Shown here piece by piece: positions 54,784-63,089 of a stretch of DNA of 64,000 nucleotides. Source of the DNA: Lysobacterales bacterium (GTDB lineage: Bacteria > Pseudomonadota > Gammaproteobacteria > Xanthomonadales > Ahniellaceae); assembly GCA_016182785.1 (NCBI GenBank), contig JACPFU010000023.1, positions 248,001 to 312,000 on the forward strand, written 5' to 3'. The notes under the pieces were generated by a model, which worked only from the letters and a program-made list of their open reading frames with translations, was not told where the DNA came from and searched no databases. Position 1 is the stretch's first letter. The number at the start of each line of letters is the position of its first letter. The position numbers and the translations under genes are program-made.

Positions 54784-55030
54784 CGCGCGCAACGGGCGGA
54801 TTCGCCCAGAGGATCTGGCGGTCGGGATCGCGAAGACTTCCACCACACTGTCGCATCTCGCTCATCGCCCCTTTGCATCGCATCGATGGCTGGCAACGAG
54901 CGACTGGCCGACGTCACTTGGGCCTTTCGCGGATTCGAAGACTGCTTTCCTTCGATGTCCCAGCGTTGAGTCTCGCCCAGGCCCTTCGGTCGGCGTGTCC
55001 GAGTGTACGAGTCCAGCGCCTATCGCGTGC
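54784..55030. other. Intergenic stretch after the broken monooxygenase gene
   Basis: About 250 bp without a supported gene. It contains a small hairpin GGGCG-GATT-CGCCC at about 54793-54806 just past the stop codon. Composition changes here towards lower GC. No repeat that could be a transposon end was recognised. Confidence 0.4.
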
Positions 55031-55058
55031 TTGACTGCGGAGATTGTTAACCTAGACT
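55031..55058 (+). promoter_or_regulatory. Sigma70-like promoter of the metzincin operon
   Basis: TTGACT (55031-55036) and TAGACT (55053-55058) are spaced by 16 bp. The translation start is at 55137 with a strong AGGAGGAG ribosome site close before it. Confidence 0.55.
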
Positions 55059-55136
55059 CGGAGAACTGACTGCCGCTCGGTCAAAGATGCTCGAGCACCC
55101 GGGGGGATGGTTCCGTCCAACAGGAGGAGCCGGTCC

Positions 55137-56648
55137 ATGAACGAACTATTCGTCGTGCGTCATGCGTCTACCCACTCGCGTCCGTGCTTTGGCGGTGCGC
55201 CCTTTGAAAAGTCTCGGTCAGCTTGCACAACGGGCCGGGGAAGGCACCTGCTCCGAGCGGTACTAGTCCTCATGGCGATTGCAACCGCTTCGTCCGCGTG
55301 GGCGCAGAGCAATCTGTTTTCCTGGCAAGGCCAGCCCGGCTCGGTCGAGCATCCCAGGCCCAACATCCGCGGTGCGGAGCGTGAATGGCCCGTTGGCGTG
55401 AACATTCGCGCAGTCATGGCCAGTGAACGTGCACGATCGAGTATTCGCGTGCTCGTGCCTGGGCGTCCGCCGCTCGTCTTTCAACAACGAAATGTCGAAC
55501 CCCTCCGCGGTTTCCGCATTCTCGACAACTTCGACTATGAGCCGGATCCCGCCGTACCGGATTCCGGTCTCACTTACACCTGGTATGGCAGCTCGGGCTC
55601 GAAGCAGATGACCATGTCGGTCTACGAGGGCCGTGTTTCCGCAACCATCCAGTTTGACGATCGAGTTTTCTCAATTTCCAGCCGAGATGGTCAGCAGGTC
55701 GTGAGGCAGTTCGATCCTGGGCAAATGCTCGGCGATGCCGATGCCGGCATCGAGCCTGAAGTTGGTCCGAGTGAGATCGTCGCTCCTAAGAAGGCTACCC
55801 CGATGGTGGCATTCGCCGCGAAGTCGGCGGTGGACTTCGTGGATATCTTGGTGGTGCATACGCCAGCGGCCTTCGCATCGTTGGGCAATGACCAAGCGCA
55901 ACTCAATGCTGTCGGCAGCGAAGCGTTCCAGCAATCCGAGCAGTCGTTCTCGAATGCGGGCGTCAATACCCTCAGAGTGCGAAACGTCCTGGCCGGTAAC
56001 GCCAGCTTGTCTGAACCAGTGGACTACGATGAGGACAGCGGGTGGACGTGCGCAGGTTCTAACGCCGTGACATGCCGCTGGGTGGGGCACCGGGTGTGGT
56101 TGAGAACCGACGCCACGGTGCAGTCTCTGCGCAACACTTACGGTGCGGACCTAGTGGTCATGCTTGTTGCCGACAACGGGACAGGCGGACTGGCCTACAC
56201 CCAACGCACTGACTGCGGAACCATTACGAATTACGAAGCGACGCCCGGGTGCGCGGTGGGGGCAGCGTACGGCAACTTCGCCTATTCAGTCGTCTGGGTT
56301 GGCCAAGCCACGGTCTTTCAGATCTTCGCACATGAGACGGGACACCAGTTCGGGATGGAGCATCAAAGCGGCAGTGCAACGCCGTCGTATCCCTGGTCGT
56401 TTGCGAGGTCGCTGTCTGATGTGCAAACGATCATGGGAGTCTCGTTATTCACTCGGTCCTTGCAATACTCAAACCCGAACGTGCCCTTCATTGGTCGCAC
56501 GGAGCCTTCGGGCGAAACTTTGCGATTCAACGCGAGAACAGCCTATTGCCTGGCGCCCGTCATGTCGGGTTATCGCACCCCAGGGCAGATCTTGCGGCTG
56601 TTCTGGGACAGCTACGAGGATTGGCTAATTCCTACGAGTGGCTGCTAA
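55137..56648 (+). CDS. Secreted reprolysin-like metalloprotease (metzincin)
   Basis: Exported protease of 503 residues. The signal peptide is unusually long (to about residue 56), with a charged n-region. The catalytic zinc site 'HETGHQFGMEH' has the full HExxHxxGxxH of metzincins, and 'IMGV' can be the Met-turn. An N-terminal pro-region (about 57-235) precedes it. It ends with 'LRLFWDSYEDWLIPTSGC', in which LFWDSYE resembles a diverged form of the shared tail. Its stop overlaps the next start (TAATG), so translation is coupled. The ribosome site is strong. Confidence 0.85.
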   Translation: MNELFVVRHASTHSRPCFGGAPFEKSRSACTTGRGRHLLRAVLVLMAIATASSAWAQSNLFSWQGQPGSVEHPRPNIRGAEREWPVGVNIRAVMASERARSSIRVLVPGRPPLVFQQRNVEPLRGFRILDNFDYEPDPAVPDSGLTYTWYGSSGSKQMTMSVYEGRVSATIQFDDRVFSISSRDGQQVVRQFDPGQMLGDADAGIEPEVGPSEIVAPKKATPMVAFAAKSAVDFVDILVVHTPAAFASLGNDQAQLNAVGSEAFQQSEQSFSNAGVNTLRVRNVLAGNASLSEPVDYDEDSGWTCAGSNAVTCRWVGHRVWLRTDATVQSLRNTYGADLVVMLVADNGTGGLAYTQRTDCGTITNYEATPGCAVGAAYGNFAYSVVWVGQATVFQIFAHETGHQFGMEHQSGSATPSYPWSFARSLSDVQTIMGVSLFTRSLQYSNPNVPFIGRTEPSGETLRFNARTAYCLAPVMSGYRTPGQILRLFWDSYEDWLIPTSGC

Positions 56649-57250
56649 TGACGAGTGCTCGGCGAATCGCTGCACTTGCTTTGCTGCTGGCGTGCGCTGC
56701 TGCGCTGCCCGGATGGGCGAGCGCGCAAGCAGCCTTCGAAGCCGACGTTGAGATGCTTCCGGGAGGCGACATCGCTCACGGAGGCAATTCACTGTGGCGA
56801 TTATCCATGACCAACACCGGGCTGATAGCGATCGACACCCCAGTTGCAGGCACGAACTTCATCGAGGTTGGATCAGGCAAGACCATCACGCTCCACGCAG
56901 TGCCTGAGACAGCTCCATGCACAATCAACTACACCGACGTGTATCTGCCGGCAACGCAGCAAGTGCAAATCCTCGCCGACGTCTTCTTTTCGGATTCGCC
57001 GCTGCCCATCAATGCTACGTCCTCATGCGTCGTCGGAATCACGATCGATTCGGCGGCACCGAACTATTTTGTGCAGGAGTTCGGGTTCCAAGGTGGTACG
57101 GGCGTGGCCGCGGTGAATCGCCGCGTCGACATCCCTTTCCTGCTCGGTCCTCTCCGTACGCCGATACCGGTGCTTTGGCCATTCGGTCTGGTGATCCTGG
57201 GGTCTGGGGTGCTCTTGATCGCGAACTCCAAGGTTCGCGCGAGGAGCTGA
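56648..57250 (+). CDS. Small exported protein with IPTL/exosortase-like C-terminal anchor
   Basis: Protein of 200 residues with a signal peptide (to about 27). The middle resembles a small beta-sandwich ('GGDIAHGGNSLWRLSMTNTG'). The C-terminus reads 'RTPIPVLWPFGLVILGSGVL' followed by a short stretch ending in basic residues ('NSKVRARS'). This is a motif + hydrophobic + basic tail arrangement, as in IPTL-CTERM or related exosortase/archaeosortase-type sorting signals. It starts within the stop codon of the metalloprotease gene (TAATG), so they are translated together and might act together. No sortase gene is in the window. Confidence 0.7.
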   Translation: MTSARRIAALALLLACAAALPGWASAQAAFEADVEMLPGGDIAHGGNSLWRLSMTNTGLIAIDTPVAGTNFIEVGSGKTITLHAVPETAPCTINYTDVYLPATQQVQILADVFFSDSPLPINATSSCVVGITIDSAAPNYFVQEFGFQGGTGVAAVNRRVDIPFLLGPLRTPIPVLWPFGLVILGSGVLLIANSKVRARS

Positions 57251-57413
57251 AGCGACGTCGGGCGAACTCAGTTGGAGGTTCTCTTGTGGTTAATGCTCGC
57301 GAGGTCCGTTCCGTCCAAGACCCCCGGCGCCTCTGGACGCCGACCACGCTAGCCGATTCGAGCCGCTGGCGGCAAGCCACAGCAATGTCAGGGGTCGGTG
57401 AACCCTTGGTCGC

Positions 57414-57620
57414 TCACTCGCAAAGGCGCCAGTTGATGGGGGCATCCCAGATGATCTCGGGACCATGGTCCGGAACCGGCTGGTGCTTCGGCGGGCCGAA
57501 GGTCTGCGCCACGACGCGGATCTGAATGCGATCGAGATCGGGGCTCACCGCTTCGGTGTAGCCGATGAATGTCATGGACTTGTGGTCCCTGCACAGCTTG
57601 GTGCCAATGCGCCGCTTCAA
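57414..57620 (-). CDS. Small hypothetical protein
   Basis: Open frame of 68 residues, start unresolved (TTG at 57620; an ATG at 57575 would give 53 residues). It contains 'SMTFIGYTEAVSPDLDRIQI' and ends 'NWRLCE'. The frame remains open upstream to 57740 without an ATG, so it may be a remnant of a longer gene. No family recognised. The region is less GC-rich and mixed in coding character. Confidence 0.3.
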   Translation of the reverse strand: MKRRIGTKLCRDHKSMTFIGYTEAVSPDLDRIQIRVVAQTFGPPKHQPVPDHGPEIIWDAPINWRLCE

Positions 57621-57748
57621 CGGCGCAAGGCTATCTTCGGATTGTTGCGCGGTGATCGCCGCGTCCGTCGCCAGTTCCTCGCAGAAATGCGCGAGCGTGC
57701 GCGGCGAGATCAGGTGATGGAAGGTGGGTTCACCGGACGCCTAACTAC

Positions 57749-57991
57749 ATGTCTGTGGCGTGCGCATTCGACATGCTTCCGCGCGTGCTGCACGCGCACT
57801 GGCCACTCCGACATGGCTGGGAGAACCTGTTTGCCTGCCTGGATCGCATCTTCTGGAAGCGCGTGTACGTGAACGGCGCCTACTACGAGTTTCCGATTGA
57901 GACCGTGCGAGCTGGCTTGGATATGCTCGATGCCGATCCCGCAACAGAGCTTCCGGTCAAGATCGCCAAGCGAAAGCGAGGTTCGAGGTGA
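57749..57991 (+). CDS. Small hypothetical protein
   Basis: Open frame of 80 residues starting at an ATG, with 'RIFWKRVYVNGAYYEFPIET' in the middle and a basic end ('KIAKRKRGSR'). Its GC3 is moderate and plausible for coding. I recognise no family. It may be a truncated piece of a larger gene, since it lies in the disrupted segment between the two monooxygenase parts. Confidence 0.3.
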   Translation: MSVACAFDMLPRVLHAHWPLRHGWENLFACLDRIFWKRVYVNGAYYEFPIETVRAGLDMLDADPATELPVKIAKRKRGSR

Positions 57992-58074
57992 AGTGGCGGA
58001 AGACAAGTAGTGATCGGCCGCGACATCGCGGAGCCAGATGCGCGGCGCTTCGGTGATCTGGTCGCGCCGGATCG

Positions 58075-58296
58075 GTGGCGATGATCAACCATCGGCAGTC
58101 TAGTGATCAGGGGGTCCAGGCGCGCGCATTCATGCACGACATCGACCGTGTGTTCCCCAACACCGCCTGGGCCGGTGGCTGCAAGAGCTGGTACCTCGAC
58201 GCCAGAGGCCACAACATCGCACTATGGGTCGGCCCGTCACTGGCCTATCGCTGGCGCCTGTGGCGGGCGCGGACGCGGGATTATGTGATGGGCTAG
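58075..58296 (+). pseudogene. C-terminal remnant of the flavin monooxygenase
   Basis: Frame ending at 58296 that encodes 'AFMHDIDRVFPNTAWAGGCK', then 'SWYLDARGHNIALW' and a basic end. This fits the C-terminal block of flavin-containing monooxygenases ('NTxW..GC.SWYLD..G.N..LWP'). The N-terminal 313 residues of such a protein are encoded at 53842-54783. The middle of the enzyme (roughly 100 residues) is missing between the two, so the gene has suffered an insertion-deletion event. The exact 5' limit of the remnant is uncertain. Confidence 0.65.
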
Positions 58297-58343
58297 AGGC
58301 CACGCTATCGTTTCACGCGTCGCAAAGGGGAAGCAGCGGAATC

Positions 58344-61238
58344 ATGCGCGCAGGGTGCTATCGGTCGATCGGACTTCTCGCAGGACTGCTTGCGTCGTCG
58401 TGCGTGTACGCGGATGCGCTGCCCTTCTGGCGCGATGGCGAACTGATCGCGATAGCGAGCGCTGCGCCAGCGAGCGATCTTCAGCAGCGTGTGCAGGCGC
58501 TGCTGTTCCCGGAGGACGCCCTCGCCGTCGATCGATTATTGCCAGCGGGCGGTCGCGTGGCTTCGCTGCATCGCGCCGCGCCGGCGCTGGTGGTCAGGCT
58601 CGAATTGCCGCGAGCGTTTCTCGAAGGCGGGCGCGTAGATGACGCCCTGCTGGAGCGCCTGAGCACGCAACTGCAGCTCGGCCTCGAACCCTGGCCGGAG
58701 CTGCGCGAACTGCACCTGGTGGCACGCGCGATCGAAACGCCGCAGGCAAGATTCCGCGCGCTGAGCGACTACCTGCCGACGTTCGATCGGGCCAGCTTGC
58801 GCAAGGACGCCGACATCGAAGGCGTCAGCGCCGCGCCGCTGGTGCGCCGCGAGCGTGGGTTGGATCGACAGCAGGGCGCAGCCGCGCCGGCACTCGCCGG
58901 CAAGCAGATCTTCGTCAGCCAGGCGCACGGCTTCATCGACTATGACAACAGCGGTGCCTGGAGCACGCAACGCGGTATCACCCACGGCATCGTCGAGGAT
59001 TTCGTCAATGCCGAGGCGATCAACCAGTACCTGCTTCACTATCTGCGCAACGCCGGCGCGCAGCTGTTCACGCTGCGCGAGCTCGATCGCAACCCGGACC
59101 TGGTGATCGTCGACAATGCCGACGGCAGCGCGTTTCCATCCAATGGCAGCTACGTCGAAAGCGGTACAGCGGTCGCGTTCTCGAACTCCGGGCTGCAGGC
59201 ATTTCGCAATTTCCAGGCGCCGTATGCGCCGACGACGGATCCGTTTCGCAATGGCGGCTCTGATCGCCTGATCACGACCGCGGCCAACGAGACCGCGCGC
59301 GCGACCTGGACGCCGACGATTGCGGCGAGCGGCGACTACGATGTCTACGTGGCCTACACCCGCAATGGCAACCTGCGTGCGAACGATGCGCACTACATCG
59401 TGCGTCACAGCGGAGGCAGCAGTCACTTCCGCGTGAACCAGGAATTGCATGGCTGGGTCTGGGTGCACCTCGGGCGATTTCACTTCGACGCTGGACAGGA
59501 TCCGCTTCGCGCTGCAGTCGTGCTCGCGAACGATTCCTCCGAGCCGGGACAGACCGTGTCAGCCGACGCCGTGCGTTTCGGCGGCGGCATCGGCGATATC
59601 CGCGGTGAGTTCCACAGCACGCTGAGCGGGCGTCCGCGCTGGGAGGAAGGGGCGCGCTATTACACGCAGTACCAGGGCGCATCGTCGGCGGTGTATGCCG
59701 GCGGCGATGTCGGTGCACGCTCGAAGTTCGCGGCCTGGGAGAACTACCAGGGCATCGAGGACTCGCTGTACGTGTCCTGGCACTCGAACGCGTTCGATGG
59801 TTCGGCGCGCGGCACCAACAGCTACATCTACAGCGCGAACCCGCCCGACGGCAGCTACGACCCGAACCAGAGTGTGCCGGGTTCTGCGGCACTGGCGACG
59901 GCCATCCACAACGAACTGGTCGCCGACATCCGCGCGGCATGGGACCCGGCCTGGCAGGATCGTGGCCTGCGCTCCGCGTACTTCGGTGAGATCAACCCGG
60001 CCTACAACGACGAGATGCCCTCGGTGCTGCTCGAAGTCGCGTTCCACGACAACGCCAGCGATGCCGCGGCACTCGCGCATCCGCGTTTCCGCCAGTTGCT
60101 GGCGCGCGCCATCTACCAGGGCATCGTCAAGTATTTCGCGCAGCGTGATGGCATCGCCGTGAAGTTGCTGCCCGAGCCGCCGCAGGCGCCAGCGGTGCAG
60201 GTGACCGGCGCGACCAGCGCGCTGGTGAGCTGGGAAGCGCCGCCAGCAGGCGGCGTCTTCGGTGATGCCGCCACCTGTTATCGCGTCTATCGCAGCAGCG
60301 ACGGGCGCGGCTTCGACGAAGGCAGCGAAGTGCTCACGACGTCGATGACGATCAACGGCCTGGTGCCAGGGGCACTGCAATACCTGCGCGTGACTGCCTG
60401 CAACGACGGCGGAGAATCGCTGCCAACCGAGACCCTGGTCGTGCGCAGCAGTGCAGCGCCGATGCGGCGCGTGTTGCTGGTCGAAGCGTTCGATCGTCTC
60501 GATCGATCGCAGTTGATCGTCGACAACGACGCCGAACTCGGTGGCCTGGTCGATCGCATGTTCCTCGAACGCATGAATCCGCAGGACGACCTGGTCTGGT
60601 ACGGACTGGCGCTGCAAGGCCTGCCGGTGGCGATCGAATCGGCCGCCAACGAGGCGGTCGCGAACGGTCGCGTGGCCCTCGACGTGGCCGCGCATTCGGC
60701 GGTGCTGTGGGAGCTCGGCGAGGAGAGCACCGTGGATGAGACCTTCAGCAGCGTCGAGCAGGCGCGGATCAAGACCTATCTCGCGGCCGGCGGGCGCGTG
60801 CTCGCGGCCGGCGCCGAGATCGGCTGGGACCTCGACCTGCTCGGCTCGGCCGCCGATCGCGCGTTCTATAACGATGATCTTGGCGTCGACTATGTCAACG
60901 ACGATGCGACTGCGACGAACCTCGTGCAGGGCAGTGCCGCCGGCATATTCGCCGGGCTCGGCGGCATCCACTTCGAGGACGGCAGCGGCGCGCGTTACGG
61001 CGTCGACTATCCGGACGCAATCACGGCGATGCCCGGTGGCCTCGTCGCGATGCACTACAGCGGCACTGGCTTCGACGCCGCGGTCCAGCGCGACACCGGT
61101 GTCTGGCGCACGCTGACGTTCGGGTTTCCGATCGCGGCGATCAGCGATGACGCGCCGCGTGCCGAGGTGCTGCGGCGCGCGTTGATCTATTTCGGCGCCG
61201 ACGGCTTGACTACCCTCTTCAGCGACAGCTTCGAGTAG
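58344..61238 (+). CDS. Large multidomain N-acetylmuramoyl-L-alanine amidase with FSDSFE tail
   Basis: Exported protein of 964 residues. After a signal peptide (to about 24) and a pro-region comes an Amidase_3 domain that is split by an insertion. The first part (about 190-260) contains 'FVSQAHGFIDYDNSG' with a zinc His, and the second (about 460-615) contains 'YVSWHSNAFDG' and 'VLLEVAFHDN' with the remaining ligands. The insertion (about 300-430) resembles a golvesin/Xly carbohydrate-binding module ('DYDVYVAYTRNGN'). A fibronectin type III domain (about 620-705) and a putative glutamine-amidotransferase-like domain (about 710-940) follow. The tail reads LFSDSFE. It likely cuts peptidoglycan. 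Confidence 0.82.
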   Translation: MRAGCYRSIGLLAGLLASSCVYADALPFWRDGELIAIASAAPASDLQQRVQALLFPEDALAVDRLLPAGGRVASLHRAAPALVVRLELPRAFLEGGRVDDALLERLSTQLQLGLEPWPELRELHLVARAIETPQARFRALSDYLPTFDRASLRKDADIEGVSAAPLVRRERGLDRQQGAAAPALAGKQIFVSQAHGFIDYDNSGAWSTQRGITHGIVEDFVNAEAINQYLLHYLRNAGAQLFTLRELDRNPDLVIVDNADGSAFPSNGSYVESGTAVAFSNSGLQAFRNFQAPYAPTTDPFRNGGSDRLITTAANETARATWTPTIAASGDYDVYVAYTRNGNLRANDAHYIVRHSGGSSHFRVNQELHGWVWVHLGRFHFDAGQDPLRAAVVLANDSSEPGQTVSADAVRFGGGIGDIRGEFHSTLSGRPRWEEGARYYTQYQGASSAVYAGGDVGARSKFAAWENYQGIEDSLYVSWHSNAFDGSARGTNSYIYSANPPDGSYDPNQSVPGSAALATAIHNELVADIRAAWDPAWQDRGLRSAYFGEINPAYNDEMPSVLLEVAFHDNASDAAALAHPRFRQLLARAIYQGIVKYFAQRDGIAVKLLPEPPQAPAVQVTGATSALVSWEAPPAGGVFGDAATCYRVYRSSDGRGFDEGSEVLTTSMTINGLVPGALQYLRVTACNDGGESLPTETLVVRSSAAPMRRVLLVEAFDRLDRSQLIVDNDAELGGLVDRMFLERMNPQDDLVWYGLALQGLPVAIESAANEAVANGRVALDVAAHSAVLWELGEESTVDETFSSVEQARIKTYLAAGGRVLAAGAEIGWDLDLLGSAADRAFYNDDLGVDYVNDDATATNLVQGSAAGIFAGLGGIHFEDGSGARYGVDYPDAITAMPGGLVAMHYSGTGFDAAVQRDTGVWRTLTFGFPIAAISDDAPRAEVLRRALIYFGADGLTTLFSDSFE

Positions 61239-61283
61239 GAGCGCCGCTCGCCGGCGCGATGCTCTTCGAAGCGTTGCGTACCC

Positions 61284-62837
61284 TCACACACGCGCCAATC
61301 GCGGCCACGAGAACCCGAGTGCGAACCAGGCCGGGATCAACAACAGCGCGTGCCACTGCGCGGTGATCAGTGGCTGCTCGAACACGTCGAACACCGCTGC
61401 GCCCTGCACGGCGATGTAGGCGAGCGCAGTCATCGCCAGTTCGAACGGGCGAGGGTTGCGAAAGATGGCGCCAAGGCAGAGGCCCCAGCTGACGATCGAG
61501 GCGCTGATCACCACGCAGGCCAGGGCTGCACTCGGCTCGGTAAACGCCAGGCGCAGCACGCCGACCGCGGTCAAGCCGAGCAACAACGCGAAGCCACTGA
61601 GGAAGCGTGAGGCGAGCAGGCGGCCGACGATGCCCGAGGCGGTGTACATCAGGCCGCCGGTGCCGTGTTCGGATTCGCGCAGGATGCTGCGCGCGAGCAG
61701 GTCGAGCGGCAGCATCCAAGCGATCAGCAGCCCGATGCCGAGGCCCTTGTCGCTGGCGAAGGCTTGCAGGCCAAAGGCGACCAGCGCCAGCAACCACCAC
61801 CACCAGCGGCGCTGGCGCAGCGCGAGCTTCAGTTCGGCGCTGGCGAGCAGGGTGAGCGGATGGCGTGCGAACGGCGCCAGGGCGCGGTCGAGCCAGCGCA
61901 ATCGGGAACCGCCTTCGTTGCGCGCGCGCGCCTTCGCTGACGTGCGTGCAGCGGCCCAATCGAGAAGCGGCGCGGCGGCGGCGACGGCGCCGATCGACGC
62001 CAACAGCCACAGCAGGCGTCCGAACAGATCGAGCGGGCGCGGCTCGATTGACGTCCACTGGATCAGCTTGACGCCGGACTTCGGTCGATTGGTGCCGATG
62101 TTGAAGCCGAATCCCGCATCCTTGCCAGTTTGCTGCATGCGCACGCGGTTGAACTCGCGCGCGACCACGGCGAGCCCGTTCGGGTCGCTGCGCCAGTTTG
62201 CGCGGAGTGCGTCGTGGTCCTTGCTTTCGAACTGCGACACGGAGCCGGCGATCAGGAACACCCAGACGAAGAAGAACAGCACATTGCCGGCAGTGCGACG
62301 CAGCCACGGCAGCAGGTCGAACCAGATCGCGAACATCGCAGTCACGGCCATGCCGGGCACGGCGAGCAGCAGCGTCGGCTTGACCAATTCGATCAGGTCG
62401 ATGCTGCGGTCCTCGGCGCGCACCCATTGCGCGACTAGGCCGACCAGCATGCCGACACCGGCGATCAACATCAGCACCAGCATGTGGCTCGCCCATTTCG
62501 CGAGCAGATACCCGCTGCGCGTCATCGGCGTGCTCACCAGCAGCTGCCAGACGCGGGTGTCGAAGTCGCGCGCGAGCGTGCCGCGCACCAGATAGAAGCC
62601 GCCGAGGCCGAGCAGGATGCTGTAGGCCATCGCCAGCACGAGGCCGACCCAGGCACTCGAATAGGCGCCGCGAACGCCACCGGGCATCGACAGGATCAAA
62701 TAGCCTTCTTCATGCGTCGGAAAGCACCACCAAATGACGACGGTCATCAGGACCAGCATGGTCCAGAAGCGCGTGCTGCGCGTGCGCTCGCGCAGGTCGG
62801 CGAGCAGGATTGCGCCGAAGCGTTGCAGTGCGGCCAT
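61284..62837 (-). CDS. ABC-2-type transporter permease
   Basis: Integral membrane protein of 517 residues with roughly ten hydrophobic segments. The N-terminal soluble part 'FGAILLADLRERTRSTRFWT' and the pattern of a long periplasmic loop after the second helix are those of ABC-2 type permeases. It would need an ATPase; the gene just upstream (1 bp away) is a 5'-truncated ABC ATPase. Export substrate is unknown. The start at 62837 is supported by the position of the first helix. It converges on the amidase gene. Confidence 0.8.
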   Translation of the reverse strand: MAALQRFGAILLADLRERTRSTRFWTMLVLMTVVIWWCFPTHEEGYLILSMPGGVRGAYSSAWVGLVLAMAYSILLGLGGFYLVRGTLARDFDTRVWQLLVSTPMTRSGYLLAKWASHMLVLMLIAGVGMLVGLVAQWVRAEDRSIDLIELVKPTLLLAVPGMAVTAMFAIWFDLLPWLRRTAGNVLFFFVWVFLIAGSVSQFESKDHDALRANWRSDPNGLAVVAREFNRVRMQQTGKDAGFGFNIGTNRPKSGVKLIQWTSIEPRPLDLFGRLLWLLASIGAVAAAAPLLDWAAARTSAKARARNEGGSRLRWLDRALAPFARHPLTLLASAELKLALRQRRWWWWLLALVAFGLQAFASDKGLGIGLLIAWMLPLDLLARSILRESEHGTGGLMYTASGIVGRLLASRFLSGFALLLGLTAVGVLRLAFTEPSAALACVVISASIVSWGLCLGAIFRNPRPFELAMTALAYIAVQGAAVFDVFEQPLITAQWHALLLIPAWFALGFSWPRLARV

Positions 62838-62838
62838 G

Positions 62839-63003
62839 TCAGTGCAGCTCGGTGTTGCTGCCGAGCAACCAGGTGTAGGCATCTTCCAGCGTCGGCGCCA
62901 CGGTCTGCGCGTCGGCATGCGGCGCTTCGTCGTGAACGACACGCACGCGGATGCCGTCCGGTCGGCGCAGCGATGCGCACAGCGTGTACTTGAGCCTTGG
63001 CCG
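62839..63003 (-). pseudogene. 3' remnant of an ABC transporter ATPase
   Basis: Frame reading leftwards from 63003 to a stop at 62839, without a start codon. The residues 'LKYTLCASLRRPDGIRVRVV' and 'VAPTLEDAYTWLLGSN' are typical of the C-terminal end of an ABC ATPase ('xPTLEDxYLWLL'). The Walker motifs are gone, since an in-frame stop (TAA at 63004-63006) and unrelated sequence lie upstream. Its stop is one base before the permease start, as in intact ABC-2 operons. So the operon was broken at about 63003, and the permease lacks its cognate ATPase here. Confidence 0.75.
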
Positions 63004-63054
63004 TTAATTGAGGGAAACACAGCCGTTCCAACGTAAGTTGACGTTAATTAAGGG
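63002..63054. repeat. Short direct repeats at the breakpoint of the ABC operon
   Basis: CGTTAATTGAGGG (63002-63014) and CGTTAATTAAGGG (63042-63054) are 13-bp direct repeats with one mismatch and 40-bp period. Between them lies an inverted repeat AACGT...ACGTT. The unit starts exactly where the ABC ATPase remnant ends. It may be a transposon end or a recombination site; I recognise no known element. Confidence 0.55.
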
Positions 63055-63089
63055 TTTTTTGCAACTATCGACCCTGAATCGGCCTGCTT

